Positions 34,805 to 43,390 of a stretch of DNA of 64,000 nt are shown piece by piece; the first letter of the stretch is position 1, and every line of letters starts with the position of its first letter. The translations under genes and the position numbers were made by a program. The notes under the pieces were generated by a model. That model saw nothing but the letters and a program-made list of their open reading frames with translations, made no database searches and had not been told where the DNA came from. Source of the stretch: JANQOH01 sp965201155 (GTDB taxonomy: Bacteria; Pseudomonadota; Alphaproteobacteria; UBA7887); NCBI GenBank assembly GCA_965201155.1, contig OZ241752.1:682001-746000 (forward strand), given 5' to 3'.

Positions 34805-35248
34805 GTGACTTCATCTCGACAGGAGCAATTCTGGGCTGAAATCGAGGATCTGGACGCGCATATTCCGGAGGGGAAACTTGAATATCTCGGAGGGCGGCTG
34901 CGCAACGATCTGCACGATTTTGTTCTGGGAAAATTCCTGGAACAGAAAGAGAAACGCGGCCTGACGAAAGCCGAGTTGGCGCGAAGGATCGGCTATGATT
35001 CCGGCCGTCTGAACCGCCTGTTGGGTACTCCCGGAAACTGGACGCTGAAAACGGTGAGCGACCTGCTCGCGGGGATTTGCGGAGAGGCGCTGGTTCCGCA
35101 CTCGGCAAGCGTCCCGAACAGCCTGTCGCGGAACATGAACGCGCGGAACCATCCAAGACTTGAATCGGATTCAAATCCGGCGAGGCATGGCAGCCATTCC
35201 GACGAGGCGGGAGGCTGCCCTGCGACAAGACAAGTCCAAGAGGGTTGA
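34805..35248 (+). CDS. XRE-family HTH transcriptional regulator
   Basis: 147 residues from GTG 34805, chosen because GGAAGGA at 34793-34799 is well placed; an upstream in-frame ATG at 34790 has no such site. The helix-turn-helix is KRGLTKAELARRIGYDSGRLNRLLGTPGNWTLKTVSDLLAGI. The C-terminal tail (about 50 residues) is Ser/Asn/Arg-rich and looks disordered. It could be the antitoxin of a toxin pair, but no toxin gene is adjacent, so it may be a lone regulator. Confidence 0.75.
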   Translation: MTSSRQEQFWAEIEDLDAHIPEGKLEYLGGRLRNDLHDFVLGKFLEQKEKRGLTKAELARRIGYDSGRLNRLLGTPGNWTLKTVSDLLAGICGEALVPHSASVPNSLSRNMNARNHPRLESDSNPARHGSHSDEAGGCPATRQVQEG

Positions 35249-35337
35249 ATGTCAGCCAGGCTTATTCGCGAGAAGCGGCGCAGCAGGGTATGAGTAACGG
35301 GTTTGCTGGCGGGGACTGAGCACCACCCATGCTTGCG

Positions 35338-35367
35338 CCGCGCCCGCCGCCGGCGCAGCGGGCGCGG
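35338..35367. terminator. GC-rich hairpin between convergent genes
   Basis: CCGCGCCCGC at 35338-35347 pairs perfectly with GCGGGCGCGG at 35358-35367 across a 10-base loop. It lies between the XRE regulator and the MORN gene, which face each other. There is no T-run on either side, so it may act as a Rho-aided or bidirectional end structure. Confidence 0.4.
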
Positions 35368-35394
35368 ACCGGTGATGACGGGGTAGCGGCGGGT

Positions 35395-36378
35395 CTAGCC
35401 GTCGGAGGGCAGTTCGCCTTCGATGCGCAAGCCGTCCGGATAGGTCCACACGACGTGGCCGGTTGCTTCGTCGGCTTCGTAGGTTGCTTCGACGGTGGTC
35501 CCGTCTTCGTAGGTGAGGACGCCTGCGCCCTGTTTCAGGTCGTTGTCGAATCCGCCCTCGAAGCGCAGGCCGTTGGGGTATTCCACCGCGCCGGCGCCGT
35601 GGCGTTTGCCTTCGCTATAGGCGCCGACATAGCGGATGCCGTCAGCCTGGACATAGGCGCCCTGGCCGTGGCGCTGCCCGTCCACATAGTCGCCTTCATA
35701 GGTGTCGCCGTTGGCCATCACGGACTTGCCGACGCCATGACGCACGCCGGCGACGAAATCACCCACATAGCTTTGGCCGTCTGCATATTCGAGGCGGCCG
35801 GCGCCGGTCATTTCGCCGGCCTGGAAGCTGCCGGTGTAGACGTCGCCATTGGCGAAAGTGAGCTTGCCCTGCTCGTCACTGCGCTCATTATCGACAAAGC
35901 CGCCTTCATAGACGGCGCCATTGGTGAAAGAGAGCCTTCCCTGACCGTGCATGCGGCCGGTATCAAAGTCTCCTTCATAGGCGCTGTTATCGGGGAAGTG
36001 CAAAACACCTCCGCCGTGATAGCTGCCGTCAGCAACCCCGCCTTCATACCGGCTGCCGTCGGCGTAGGTAAAGGCGCCGCTTCCGGTGAGCGCGTCCTCC
36101 ACGAAGTCCCCTACATAGATCGTTCCGTCGGTATAGACGAGGCGGCCGGTTCCGTGCATGCGTACGTTATTCAGTTCGCCCTCATAGACGATGCCGGACG
36201 GGAAGGTGATCTTGCCGCGGGTGAGGGCTGCGGGCGACAGGGCGGGTTCCTGCGCGGCGGTTTCCGCCGCCTCCTGCGCTTCCGCGTCCTGTGCGGACAC
36301 GGCCGCGGGCGTAAGGGCCCAGGCTGCTATGCCGAGCGCCAGATAGCCGGGCGCCGCGAGGAGCATTCGTTTTGTCAT
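35395..36378 (-). CDS. secreted MORN-repeat protein (11 repeats)
   Basis: 327 residues from ATG 36378, chosen because GGAGG lies 11 bases upstream and a signal peptide (MLLAAPGYLALGIAAWALTPAAVSA) follows. After a short acidic linker (DAEAQEAAETAAQEPALSP) come 11 tandem MORN units of about 23 residues, each like YEGDFDTGRMHGQGRLSFTNG. The C terminus is VVWTYPDGLRIEGELPSDG. MORN repeats fold into a beta-ribbon and bind lipids or proteins. It follows a paralogue (36440-37561) by 61 bases, so the pair is a tandem duplication. The function is unknown; an envelope or surface role is likely because both have signal peptides. Confidence 0.85.
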   Translation of the reverse strand: MTKRMLLAAPGYLALGIAAWALTPAAVSAQDAEAQEAAETAAQEPALSPAALTRGKITFPSGIVYEGELNNVRMHGTGRLVYTDGTIYVGDFVEDALTGSGAFTYADGSRYEGGVADGSYHGGGVLHFPDNSAYEGDFDTGRMHGQGRLSFTNGAVYEGGFVDNERSDEQGKLTFANGDVYTGSFQAGEMTGAGRLEYADGQSYVGDFVAGVRHGVGKSVMANGDTYEGDYVDGQRHGQGAYVQADGIRYVGAYSEGKRHGAGAVEYPNGLRFEGGFDNDLKQGAGVLTYEDGTTVEATYEADEATGHVVWTYPDGLRIEGELPSDG

Positions 36379-36439
36379 TTTCGGCTTGTCCTCCGTCATG
36401 TCCCAATTCGCGAGGCACCCGGCCCGCCGGAACCTTGTT

Positions 36440-37561
36440 TCAGTTGCCTTCGGCATCGCGCTCGACCTGGCGACCGTCAGGCCAGGTCCATACCACCTTG
36501 CCCGTCATACTGCCGGCGTGATAGGTGGCTTCCGCACGCACGCCGCTGGGATAGTGTAGCACTGCCGGCCCGTGTTGTAAATCATTCTCAAAACTACCTT
36601 CAACACGCAAGCCGTCAGGATATTCGATAACTCCCTGACCGTGGCGTTTGTCCTCACGATATGGCCCCGTATATTTTATGCCATTAGCCTGGATATAACT
36701 TCCCTCTCCGTGGCGTTTCCCGCCCGAATATTCGCCATGATAAATGGCGCCGTCAGATGCTGTGAATGTTCCGGTACCGTGTGGTTTGCCAGCCCCGAAC
36801 TCGCCTTCGTAAACACTTCCGCCCGAATATTCCAGCCGGCCTTTTCCTGTTCTTTGGCCCTCCACAAAGCTGCCCGTGTATTTGTCGCCGTCGGCGAAAA
36901 TCAATGTGCCGGAACCATCATGCGGGACGCCGTTCACGAATTCACCCTCATAGACGGCGCCGCCGCCATAGTGCATGCGCCCGCGACCGTGGATGCCGCC
37001 ATTTTCGAACATGCCCTCATAGCGGCTGCCATTGGCGAAATGCAAAACGCCCTGGCCATGATATTTGCCCTTGACCAACGCGCCCTCATAGCGCTTGCCG
37101 TCCGGCGAGGTCAGCGTGCCGGTGCCGGTGACGGCATCTTGCTGAAATTCCCCCACATAGACACGGCCGTTGGCGTAGGCGAGTTCGCCCATGCCGTGCA
37201 TGCGCCCGTCACGAAACTCTCCTTCATAGATGCTGCCGCTGGCAAAACGCCGCACGCCCACGCCGTGAAACTTGCCGGCAAGAAACGCGCCTTCATAGCG
37301 ACCGCCATCAGGAAAGGTGAGAGCGCCGGCGCCGGTGATCACATTGTCACGGAATTCGCCTTCATAGATGCTGCCATCGGCATAGGTGAGCTTGCCCTCG
37401 CCGTGCATGCGGCCATTGTCCAACGCGCCTTCATAGAGGCTGCCGGAAGGGAAGGCGATCGAGCCGTGCGTCAGCGCATCGCCGGCGGGTGGCTCCTGGC
37501 CGGAGGCGGGCAGCGCCGCCAGCAGCGCCGCAGCGCACACCGCGAGGAACATTCGGGACAT
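36440..37561 (-). CDS. secreted MORN-repeat protein (14 repeats)
   Basis: 373 residues from ATG 37561 with AGGAG nearby; the reading frame extends upstream, but that segment lacks a signal and a ribosome site. Signal peptide MFLAVCAAALLAALPASG is followed by 14 MORN units of about 23 residues, such as YEGEFRDGRMHGMGELAYANG. The C-terminal unit (VVWTWPDGRQVERD) resembles the end of the downstream paralogue. The stretch from about 36550 to 36780 looks AT-richer than its flanks, as if part of the repeats came from elsewhere or was recently rearranged. Function unknown. Confidence 0.85.
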   Translation of the reverse strand: MSRMFLAVCAAALLAALPASGQEPPAGDALTHGSIAFPSGSLYEGALDNGRMHGEGKLTYADGSIYEGEFRDNVITGAGALTFPDGGRYEGAFLAGKFHGVGVRRFASGSIYEGEFRDGRMHGMGELAYANGRVYVGEFQQDAVTGTGTLTSPDGKRYEGALVKGKYHGQGVLHFANGSRYEGMFENGGIHGRGRMHYGGGAVYEGEFVNGVPHDGSGTLIFADGDKYTGSFVEGQRTGKGRLEYSGGSVYEGEFGAGKPHGTGTFTASDGAIYHGEYSGGKRHGEGSYIQANGIKYTGPYREDKRHGQGVIEYPDGLRVEGSFENDLQHGPAVLHYPSGVRAEATYHAGSMTGKVVWTWPDGRQVERDAEGN

Positions 37562-37800
37562 TGCAACGACTCCTGCCAAAAGTTGACGAACGCGAGAGCC
37601 GGCGGGCACGGCCGCCGCGCCGGCAAGGGAGCGGTCGCGACGCCGAACAGGATATTGCCAAGGCATTGAACAGGGAAATCTCGCAATTCGCCTTATGTGC
37701 CGTTATAGGCAGAGGCATGACACGCCCGCATCAGCCACCCGCTGCATAAGTCGCCGATGCGGCCCCTTCAAGGAAAAAATGCGCCTGCGCAGGAGCAGTC
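37562..37800. other. divergent intergenic region between the MORN genes and apt
   Basis: About 240 bases with no gene of its own. It should hold promoters for the minus-strand MORN operon and the plus-strand apt gene; the AT-rich patch at 37660-37715 is the likely place. I could not define convincing -35/-10 pairs. Confidence 0.35.
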
Positions 37801-38337
37801 ATGTCACTGGAAAGCCTGATCCGCATCGTGCCCCACCATCCCCGGCCGGGAATCATGTTTCGCGATATTACAACCTTGCTGGCGGACGCGGACGGCTTTG
37901 CCGCGGCCATCGAAGCCATGGCCGAGCGCCATGGACGCGGCGCGAACGGACCCATCGACAAGATCGCCGCCGTCGAGGCGCGGGGGTTCATCATCGGCGC
38001 GCCGCTTGCCTGCCGCATGGGCGTCGGATTCGTACCGGTGCGGAAAAAAGGCAAGCTGCCGGCGGCGACTCTCAGCCGCGACTACCAACTGGAATACGGC
38101 TCGGACACGATCGAAATCCACGCTGACGCGATCATGGCGGGAGAGCGCGTGCTGCTGGTGGACGATCTGCTGGCCACCGGTGGGACGGCCGCAGCGACGG
38201 CAGCGCTGATCGAACAGGCGGGCGGGGTTGTCGCAGCGTGCAGTTTTCTGGTGGACCTGCCCGATGTGGGCGGGCGGGCGCTGCTCGAAGGGAAGGGATA
38301 TACCGTTCACGCACTGTGTACATTTACCGGGGAATGA
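37801..38337 (+). CDS. apt: adenine phosphoribosyltransferase
   Basis: 178 residues, normal length. The enzyme salvages adenine with PRPP to form AMP. Motifs: PGIMFRDITTLLADADGF, the AVEARGFIIGAPLA segment, VRKKGKLP, LEYGSDTIEIHADAI, and the PRPP loop VLLVDDLLATGGTAAA. ATG 37801 follows AGGAGC. It converges with phoB. Confidence 0.96.
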   Translation: MSLESLIRIVPHHPRPGIMFRDITTLLADADGFAAAIEAMAERHGRGANGPIDKIAAVEARGFIIGAPLACRMGVGFVPVRKKGKLPAATLSRDYQLEYGSDTIEIHADAIMAGERVLLVDDLLATGGTAAATAALIEQAGGVVAACSFLVDLPDVGGRALLEGKGYTVHALCTFTGE

Positions 38338-38362
38338 CGGCGCGGCAGCGCTCCCTGCAAGG

Positions 38363-39064
38363 TCAGGCGGGGGCGGCGACCTCCAGCGCGTAACCGGCCG
38401 AGCGGACGGTGCGGATGATGTCCGACGCGCCGTCAATGTTGACGGCCTTGCGCAGGCGGCGGATATGCACGTCAACGGTGCGCGGCTCGATACAGATTTC
38501 GCGGCCCCACACCGCGTCGAGCAGTTGTTCGCGGCTGAAGACCCGCGAGGGGTGTTCGAGAAAATGTCTGAGCAGGCGGAATTCGGTGGGGCCCAGATGC
38601 ACAAGGCGCCCGCCGCGATAGACGCGGAACGTATCCAGGTCCATGGCAATATCTGCATGTTCAAGGCGCCTGCTTTGCAGCGCCGGGCGAGTCCGGCGCA
38701 GCACGGCCCGCACCCGCGCGATGAGTTCACGGGGTGAAAACGGCTTCGGCACATAGTCGTCGGCGCCGCTGTCGAGGCCGCGCACACGGTCTTCCTCTTC
38801 GGTTCGTGCGGTGAGCATGATGATCGGCACCGACCTCGTGTCAGGGGACCGGCGCAGGCTGCGGCACACCTCGAGGCCGGAGACGGACGGGAGCATCCAG
38901 TCGAGGACGACAAGGTCCGGCTTCGCTTCGCGGACCATTTGCAGGGCGGCTTCGCCGTCATGCGCCTCCCTGACGAGGAACCCGTCACGCTCAAGGTTAT
39001 AGCGCAGCATTGTCGCTATGCCCTTTTCGTCCTCGACAAGGAGGATGGAGGGTTGAACTCTCAC
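38363..39064 (-). CDS. phoB: phosphate regulon response regulator PhoB
   Basis: 233 residues. Receiver domain: LLVEDEKGIATMLRYNLERDGF, phospho-acceptor Asp in DLVVLDWMLP, and LTARTEEEDRVRGLDSGADDYVPKPF with the conserved Lys. The C-terminal winged helix (TEFRLLRHFLEHPSRVFSREQLLDAVWG, RTVDVHIRRLRKAV) is OmpR/PhoB type. It binds Pho boxes when phosphorylated by PhoR. Start codon GTG/ATG at 39064 overlaps the phoU stop by four bases; it is the last gene of the pst run. Confidence 0.96.
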   Translation of the reverse strand: MRVQPSILLVEDEKGIATMLRYNLERDGFLVREAHDGEAALQMVREAKPDLVVLDWMLPSVSGLEVCRSLRRSPDTRSVPIIMLTARTEEEDRVRGLDSGADDYVPKPFSPRELIARVRAVLRRTRPALQSRRLEHADIAMDLDTFRVYRGGRLVHLGPTEFRLLRHFLEHPSRVFSREQLLDAVWGREICIEPRTVDVHIRRLRKAVNIDGASDIIRTVRSAGYALEVAAPA

Positions 39065-39792
39065 CGGGTTGCCCTTTCGTTTCCGTCATCGCCGGCGAAG
39101 GTCGCCGTATTGTCGGATTTCGGACGCTCGCCGATATTGCGCTCGCCCGTTTCGCGGAACCTGATGACCTCGGAGATATTGGTTGCGTGGTCGGCGATCC
39201 GCTCAAGGTTCTTCGCGGCAAAAAGCAGATGGGTGCACGGCGTAATATTGCGCGGGTCTTCCATCATGTAGGTCAATAGCTGGCGGAACAATCCGTTGTA
39301 GATTTCGTCCACCTCCTGGTCGCTTCGCCATACACGAACCGCCTTTTCAACATCCTGCTCGATATAGGCGTCGAGGACTTCCTTCACCATGGTCTGGACG
39401 CGCGCCGCCATGTTCGGAATGACCCACAACGATTCGAGTTCCCGGGTTTGCGCCAGGGCGATGGAACGCTTGGCGATATTGGCAGCAAGGTCGCCCATGC
39501 GCTCGAGGTCGCCGGAGACGCGCAGCGCCCCCATGATGCCGCGCAGGTCGACCGCCATCGGTTGGCGCAAGGCGATCATGCGCATGGCGAGGCGCTCCAC
39601 CTCGTGCTCCAGCGAGTCTATGGCGGCGTCACCGGCAACCACCTGGCGTCCGGCTTCGCTGTCGCGCGCGACCATGGCGCGGGTCGCGGCGGCGATCTGG
39701 TTTTCCACCATGCCGCCCATTTGCAGGACAAGGTTCGTGAGTTGCGCCAGTTCGTCGTCGTATGACTGAACCGTGTGGTCAGCCTCTATCAT
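39061..39792 (-). CDS. phoU: phosphate uptake regulator PhoU
   Basis: 243 residues, all-helical, with the two PhoU repeats: LTNLVLQMGGMVENQIAAATRAM and later ARVQTMVKEVLDAYIEQDVEKAVRV. Key segments DAAIDSLEHEVERLAMRMIALRQPMAVDLRGIMGALRVSGDLERMGDLAANIAKRS and NLERIADHATNISEVI carry the metal-binding Glu/Asp motifs. PhoU restrains PhoR kinase activity when PstSCAB senses ample phosphate. Confidence 0.96.
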   Translation of the reverse strand: MIEADHTVQSYDDELAQLTNLVLQMGGMVENQIAAATRAMVARDSEAGRQVVAGDAAIDSLEHEVERLAMRMIALRQPMAVDLRGIMGALRVSGDLERMGDLAANIAKRSIALAQTRELESLWVIPNMAARVQTMVKEVLDAYIEQDVEKAVRVWRSDQEVDEIYNGLFRQLLTYMMEDPRNITPCTHLLFAAKNLERIADHATNISEVIRFRETGERNIGERPKSDNTATFAGDDGNERATR

Positions 39793-39822
39793 GCGCTCGC
39801 CCTCCCCCGTTTGCCGCCGGCG

Positions 39823-40620
39823 CTAGCCGAAGCGACCGGTGATGTAGTCCTGCGTTCGCTGTTGTCCGGGATTGGTGAAAATCAACTCGGTATCGTCAAA
39901 TTCCACGAGCTCGCCAAGATGAAAAAACGCTGTGCGCTGGGACACGCGAGCCGCCTGCTGCATGTTATGGGTGACGATGACAATGGTGTAATGCGACCGC
40001 AGATCGTCGATCAGCTCCTCGATCCTGGCGGTGGCGATGGGGTCGAGCGCCGAGCAGGGTTCGTCCATCAGAATCACTTCCGGATTGATGGCGATGGCGC
40101 GCGCGATGCAGAGGCGCTGTTGCTGGCCGCCGGAAATGCCGGTGCCAGGCTGGTGCAGGCGGTCGCTGACTTCCTCCCACAAGCCGGCGCGGCGCAGGCT
40201 GGTCTCGACAATTTCATCCATTTCAGCACGGGTGGGGGCGAGACCGTGAATACGCGGTCCGTAGGCGATGTTTTCGTAGATCGACTTGGGAAACGGGTTC
40301 GGCTTCTGAAATACCATGCCGACACGCGTGCGAAGCTGCACCACGTCAACGCTGCGCGCGTAGATGTCGGCCCCGTCGAGCAGGATGTCGCCGGTCACGC
40401 GGCACGCTGCAATGGTGTCGTTCATGCGGTTGATGCAGCGAAGAAAGGTGGATTTGCCGCAGCCCGAAGGGCCGATGAATGCCGTGACTTCGTTTTCGGC
40501 GATGTCGATGGCGACGCCCTTGATCGCATGCGTTTCGCCGTAGAAGACATCGACATTCCGGGCGGTGATCTTGGCGCGCGATTGCGGGCGGCCATTGCGC
40601 GATACGGTCATCTCTACCAT
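39823..40620 (-). CDS. pstB: phosphate ABC transporter ATP-binding protein PstB
   Basis: About 265 residues. Start choice is uncertain: ATG 40620 overlaps the end of pstA by a few bases, and further in-frame ATGs exist at 40647 and 40611. ABC motifs: Walker A GPSGCGKSTFLRCINRMND, signature SGGQQQRLCIARAIA, Walker B EVILMDEPCSALDP, and the H-loop THNMQQAARVS. The ATPase drives high-affinity phosphate import with PstA and PstC. Confidence 0.95.
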   Translation of the reverse strand: MVEMTVSRNGRPQSRAKITARNVDVFYGETHAIKGVAIDIAENEVTAFIGPSGCGKSTFLRCINRMNDTIAACRVTGDILLDGADIYARSVDVVQLRTRVGMVFQKPNPFPKSIYENIAYGPRIHGLAPTRAEMDEIVETSLRRAGLWEEVSDRLHQPGTGISGGQQQRLCIARAIAINPEVILMDEPCSALDPIATARIEELIDDLRSHYTIVIVTHNMQQAARVSQRTAFFHLGELVEFDDTELIFTNPGQQRTQDYITGRFG

Positions 40621-41927
40621 CGCCGTTCGAATTTTCTGCGCAGCCATACGGCCGTCGCGTTCATGCAGATGAGGAAGCCGAGAAGCACCATGATCGCGGC
40701 AGCAGTGCGTTCGGCAAACGCGCGTTCGGGGCTGTCGGCCCAGATGAAGATTTGCACCGGCAACACGGTGGCCGAGTCGAGGGGGCCGGACGGCACATCG
40801 GCGATGAAAGCGACCATGCCAATCATCAACAGCGGCGCGGTTTCGCCAAGCGCCTGCGCCGCACCGATGATGGAGCCGGTGAGCACGCCCGGCAAGGCCA
40901 GCGGCATGACATGGTGCATGACAACCTGCATGTGCGAGGCGCCCACGCCAAGCGCGGCCTCGCGGATCGACGGCGGCACAGCCTGCAAGGCGGCGCGCGT
41001 GGCGATGATGACGGTCGGCAAGGTCATCAACGCCAGCACCATGCCGCCGACAAGCGGCGCGGAGCGCGGCATGCCGAAGAAATTGAGGAAGACCGCGAGG
41101 CCCAGCAGCCCGAACACAATGGACGGAACGGCCGCCAGATTGTTGATGTTGACCTCGATCAGGTCGGTCCAGCGGCTCTTGGGGGCAAATTCCTCAAGAT
41201 ATATGGAGGCGAGTACGCCCACCGGGACGCTGATGAGAAGGCAGATCAACAGTGTCCAGAACGACCCGACGGCGGCGCCCCGGATTCCCGCAAGCTCCGG
41301 CTCGCGCGAATCGGCGGCGGTGAAAAAGCGCGTGTTGAAGCGTTTTTTCACGCGGCCCTCGGCCGCCAGCGCATCGATCCAGCCAAGCTGGCTGTCGCTG
41401 ACCGGGCGCAGGCGCTCCTCGATTTCGCGGGAGAACCGCCCCTTGATCAACATGTCCACATCGTCGGAGGCGAGCAGCACCACCTCCTGCCGCGCGCCGA
41501 TGAGAGACGGGTCCGCCAGTACCATGTCGCGCAGCAACAGGTCATTGCCGGAACTCATGATGCGGGACAGCGCGCGCCGGTCGCGCCGGGACTGTACTTC
41601 GGGGAAGCGCTCATAGAGCGCGCCGTGCACCAGGGCGGTGAAATTGGCGCGGCGGATAACGGCCGGATCGCCGCTGCCGGCGGGGTCGATCACCGCGGCC
41701 TCGAAAGTGATGGGCAGGGTGATGGTGGTCTGTTGAAACGCAGACCAGCCCTTGAGGACGATGCTGCCGAGCAGTGTCGCGAGAATCGCGAGGGCAAGGA
41801 TGATGGCCAGCACGCCGACGGCGCGAAACCGGCGTTCCGAAGCGTGCCGCCGGCGCAGGCGTGCATCTTCGGAAATGCGGGACTCATTGCCGGCCGTATG
41901 ACCGGTCGGTTGGACGAGGTCAGCCAT
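40614..41927 (-). CDS. pstA: phosphate ABC transporter permease PstA, with long N-terminal extension
   Basis: 437 residues, longer than the about 290-residue E. coli PstA because of an extra N-terminal periplasmic domain (DUF3333-type) between the first helix (residues 35-55) and the permease core. The core has the binding-protein-dependent permease motif EAALGVGASHMQVVMHHVMPLALPGVLTG and five membrane helices. This extended form is the normal alphaproteobacterial type. It lies between pstC and pstB. Confidence 0.95.
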   Translation of the reverse strand: MADLVQPTGHTAGNESRISEDARLRRRHASERRFRAVGVLAIILALAILATLLGSIVLKGWSAFQQTTITLPITFEAAVIDPAGSGDPAVIRRANFTALVHGALYERFPEVQSRRDRRALSRIMSSGNDLLLRDMVLADPSLIGARQEVVLLASDDVDMLIKGRFSREIEERLRPVSDSQLGWIDALAAEGRVKKRFNTRFFTAADSREPELAGIRGAAVGSFWTLLICLLISVPVGVLASIYLEEFAPKSRWTDLIEVNINNLAAVPSIVFGLLGLAVFLNFFGMPRSAPLVGGMVLALMTLPTVIIATRAALQAVPPSIREAALGVGASHMQVVMHHVMPLALPGVLTGSIIGAAQALGETAPLLMIGMVAFIADVPSGPLDSATVLPVQIFIWADSPERAFAERTAAAIMVLLGFLICMNATAVWLRRKFERRW

Positions 41928-41971
41928 GGCGAGTCACCGGCAGGCGGGCGCGCATGGCGATGGAACGGGTG

Positions 41972-43354
41972 TCATTCATAGACCTCGCGGTAGCGCCGCA
42001 CCACGCGCAGCGCGATGACATTGAGCGTGAGGGTAACCAGAAACAGGGTGAGACCGAGCGCGAAGGCGGCGAGCGTCTTGGCGCTGTCGAACTCCTGGTC
42101 GCCGACGAGCAGCGTGACGATCTGCACCGTCACCGTGGTCACCGCCTCCATGGGGTTTGCGGTGAGGTTGGCGGCAAGGCCGGCGGCCATGACGACGATC
42201 ATGGTTTCGCCGATCGCACGCGACACCGCCAGCAGGATGGCGGCGACGACCCCCGGCAGGGCGGCGGTCAACACGATGCGGCGGATGGTTTCGGAGTGCG
42301 TGGCGCCCAGCGCGTAGGAGCCGTCGCGCAGGGTTTGCGGCACGGCGTTGATCACATCGTCCGACAGCGAAGAGATGAAGGGGATGATCATGAATCCCAT
42401 AACCATGCCGGCGGCCAGGGCGCTTTCCGAATCCACCGACAGCCCCAACGCCTCGCCGCCCTGGCGCAGCAGCGGCGCCACGGTGAGGGCGGCGAAAAAG
42501 CCATAAACGACGGTGGGGACGCCGGCGAGAATCTCAAGCAAGGGCTTTACTACGGCGCGCAGGCGCGCATCCGCGTATTCCGACAGATACACCGCGGACA
42601 TGAGGCCGATGGGGACAGCGACAAGCATGGCGATGAACGTGACAAGCAAGGTGCCAGCAAACAGCGGCACGGCGCCGAACGCCCCCGAAGCGCCGACCTG
42701 GTCGCTGCGGATGGCGGTTTGCGGGCTCCATTTCAGGCCGAACAGGAATTCGTCGACGGGCACTTTGGCGAAAAAGCGTATCGACTCGAAGGTGAGAGAG
42801 AGAACGATGCCGAGGGTGGTGAGAATGGCGATCGTCGAGCAGGCGACAAGCGTGATGCGCATCACGCGTTCCACGCGGTCACGCGCGCGGAGCCGCGGTG
42901 TGATTTTTTTCTGCGCGTACAGCAGGCCGAGAATGGCGGCGGCGATGGCGGCGACCGCCAGCGCCATGGCGCCGATGGTCCGGTACTGGTTGAGTTGTTC
43001 GGCGGCGGCCAGGATTTCGGGACTGCTGTTGACGCTGAAGGCGCTGCCTGCCGCCGCATTGCGGATGTCGTTCATCAGCAGGCCGAACTTGTCGGCCGAC
43101 AGCGCCTGCATCTCGGGCGGTAGACTGGCGCCGATCACTGCTTCCACGATCACCGGCTGGGCGATGAGCCAAGCAGAAGCGATGATCAGACTCGGCAGGC
43201 CGCACCAAAGCGCGACATAGCTGCCGTAATAGACGGGAAGCGCCTGCAGGCGGTGCAATTGCCCACCCACCGCCGCCGCGGATTCGCGGCGGCCAGTGAC
43301 GTAGCCGATCATCACAAGGGCCAGCACGGCCCCGATCATGACGGTGAGCGGCAT
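41972..43354 (-). CDS. pstC: phosphate ABC transporter permease PstC
   Basis: 460 residues. Eight or so membrane helices, with an enlarged loop near residues 85-120 (DKFGLLMNDIRNAA), and the permease motif DGSYALGATHSETIRRIVLTAALPGVVAAILLAVSRAIGETM near the C terminus. Conserved with alphaproteobacterial PstC, which are longer than E. coli PstC. It forms the channel with PstA. Confidence 0.95.
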   Translation of the reverse strand: MPLTVMIGAVLALVMIGYVTGRRESAAAVGGQLHRLQALPVYYGSYVALWCGLPSLIIASAWLIAQPVIVEAVIGASLPPEMQALSADKFGLLMNDIRNAAAGSAFSVNSSPEILAAAEQLNQYRTIGAMALAVAAIAAAILGLLYAQKKITPRLRARDRVERVMRITLVACSTIAILTTLGIVLSLTFESIRFFAKVPVDEFLFGLKWSPQTAIRSDQVGASGAFGAVPLFAGTLLVTFIAMLVAVPIGLMSAVYLSEYADARLRAVVKPLLEILAGVPTVVYGFFAALTVAPLLRQGGEALGLSVDSESALAAGMVMGFMIIPFISSLSDDVINAVPQTLRDGSYALGATHSETIRRIVLTAALPGVVAAILLAVSRAIGETMIVVMAAGLAANLTANPMEAVTTVTVQIVTLLVGDQEFDSAKTLAAFALGLTLFLVTLTLNVIALRVVRRYREVYE

Positions 43355-43390
43355 GGCGCCGGCGTCTCGCGGTGCAGGTGCGCGGAGCGC

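Noticed and set aside
34805..35248. Toxin-antitoxin pair based on the XRE regulator
   Set aside because: The only upstream frame (34567-34839) has no RelE/HigB features, and the downstream gene is convergent. No toxin can be supported.
36440..37561. Regularly spaced repeats that resemble a CRISPR array
   Set aside because: The period is 69 bases, in frame, and each unit encodes a MORN motif; there are no identical repeats separated by unique spacers.
39775..41616. A 613-codon plus-strand frame across pstB/pstA
   Set aside because: It is antisense to clear pst genes and has Ser/Arg-rich shadow composition.
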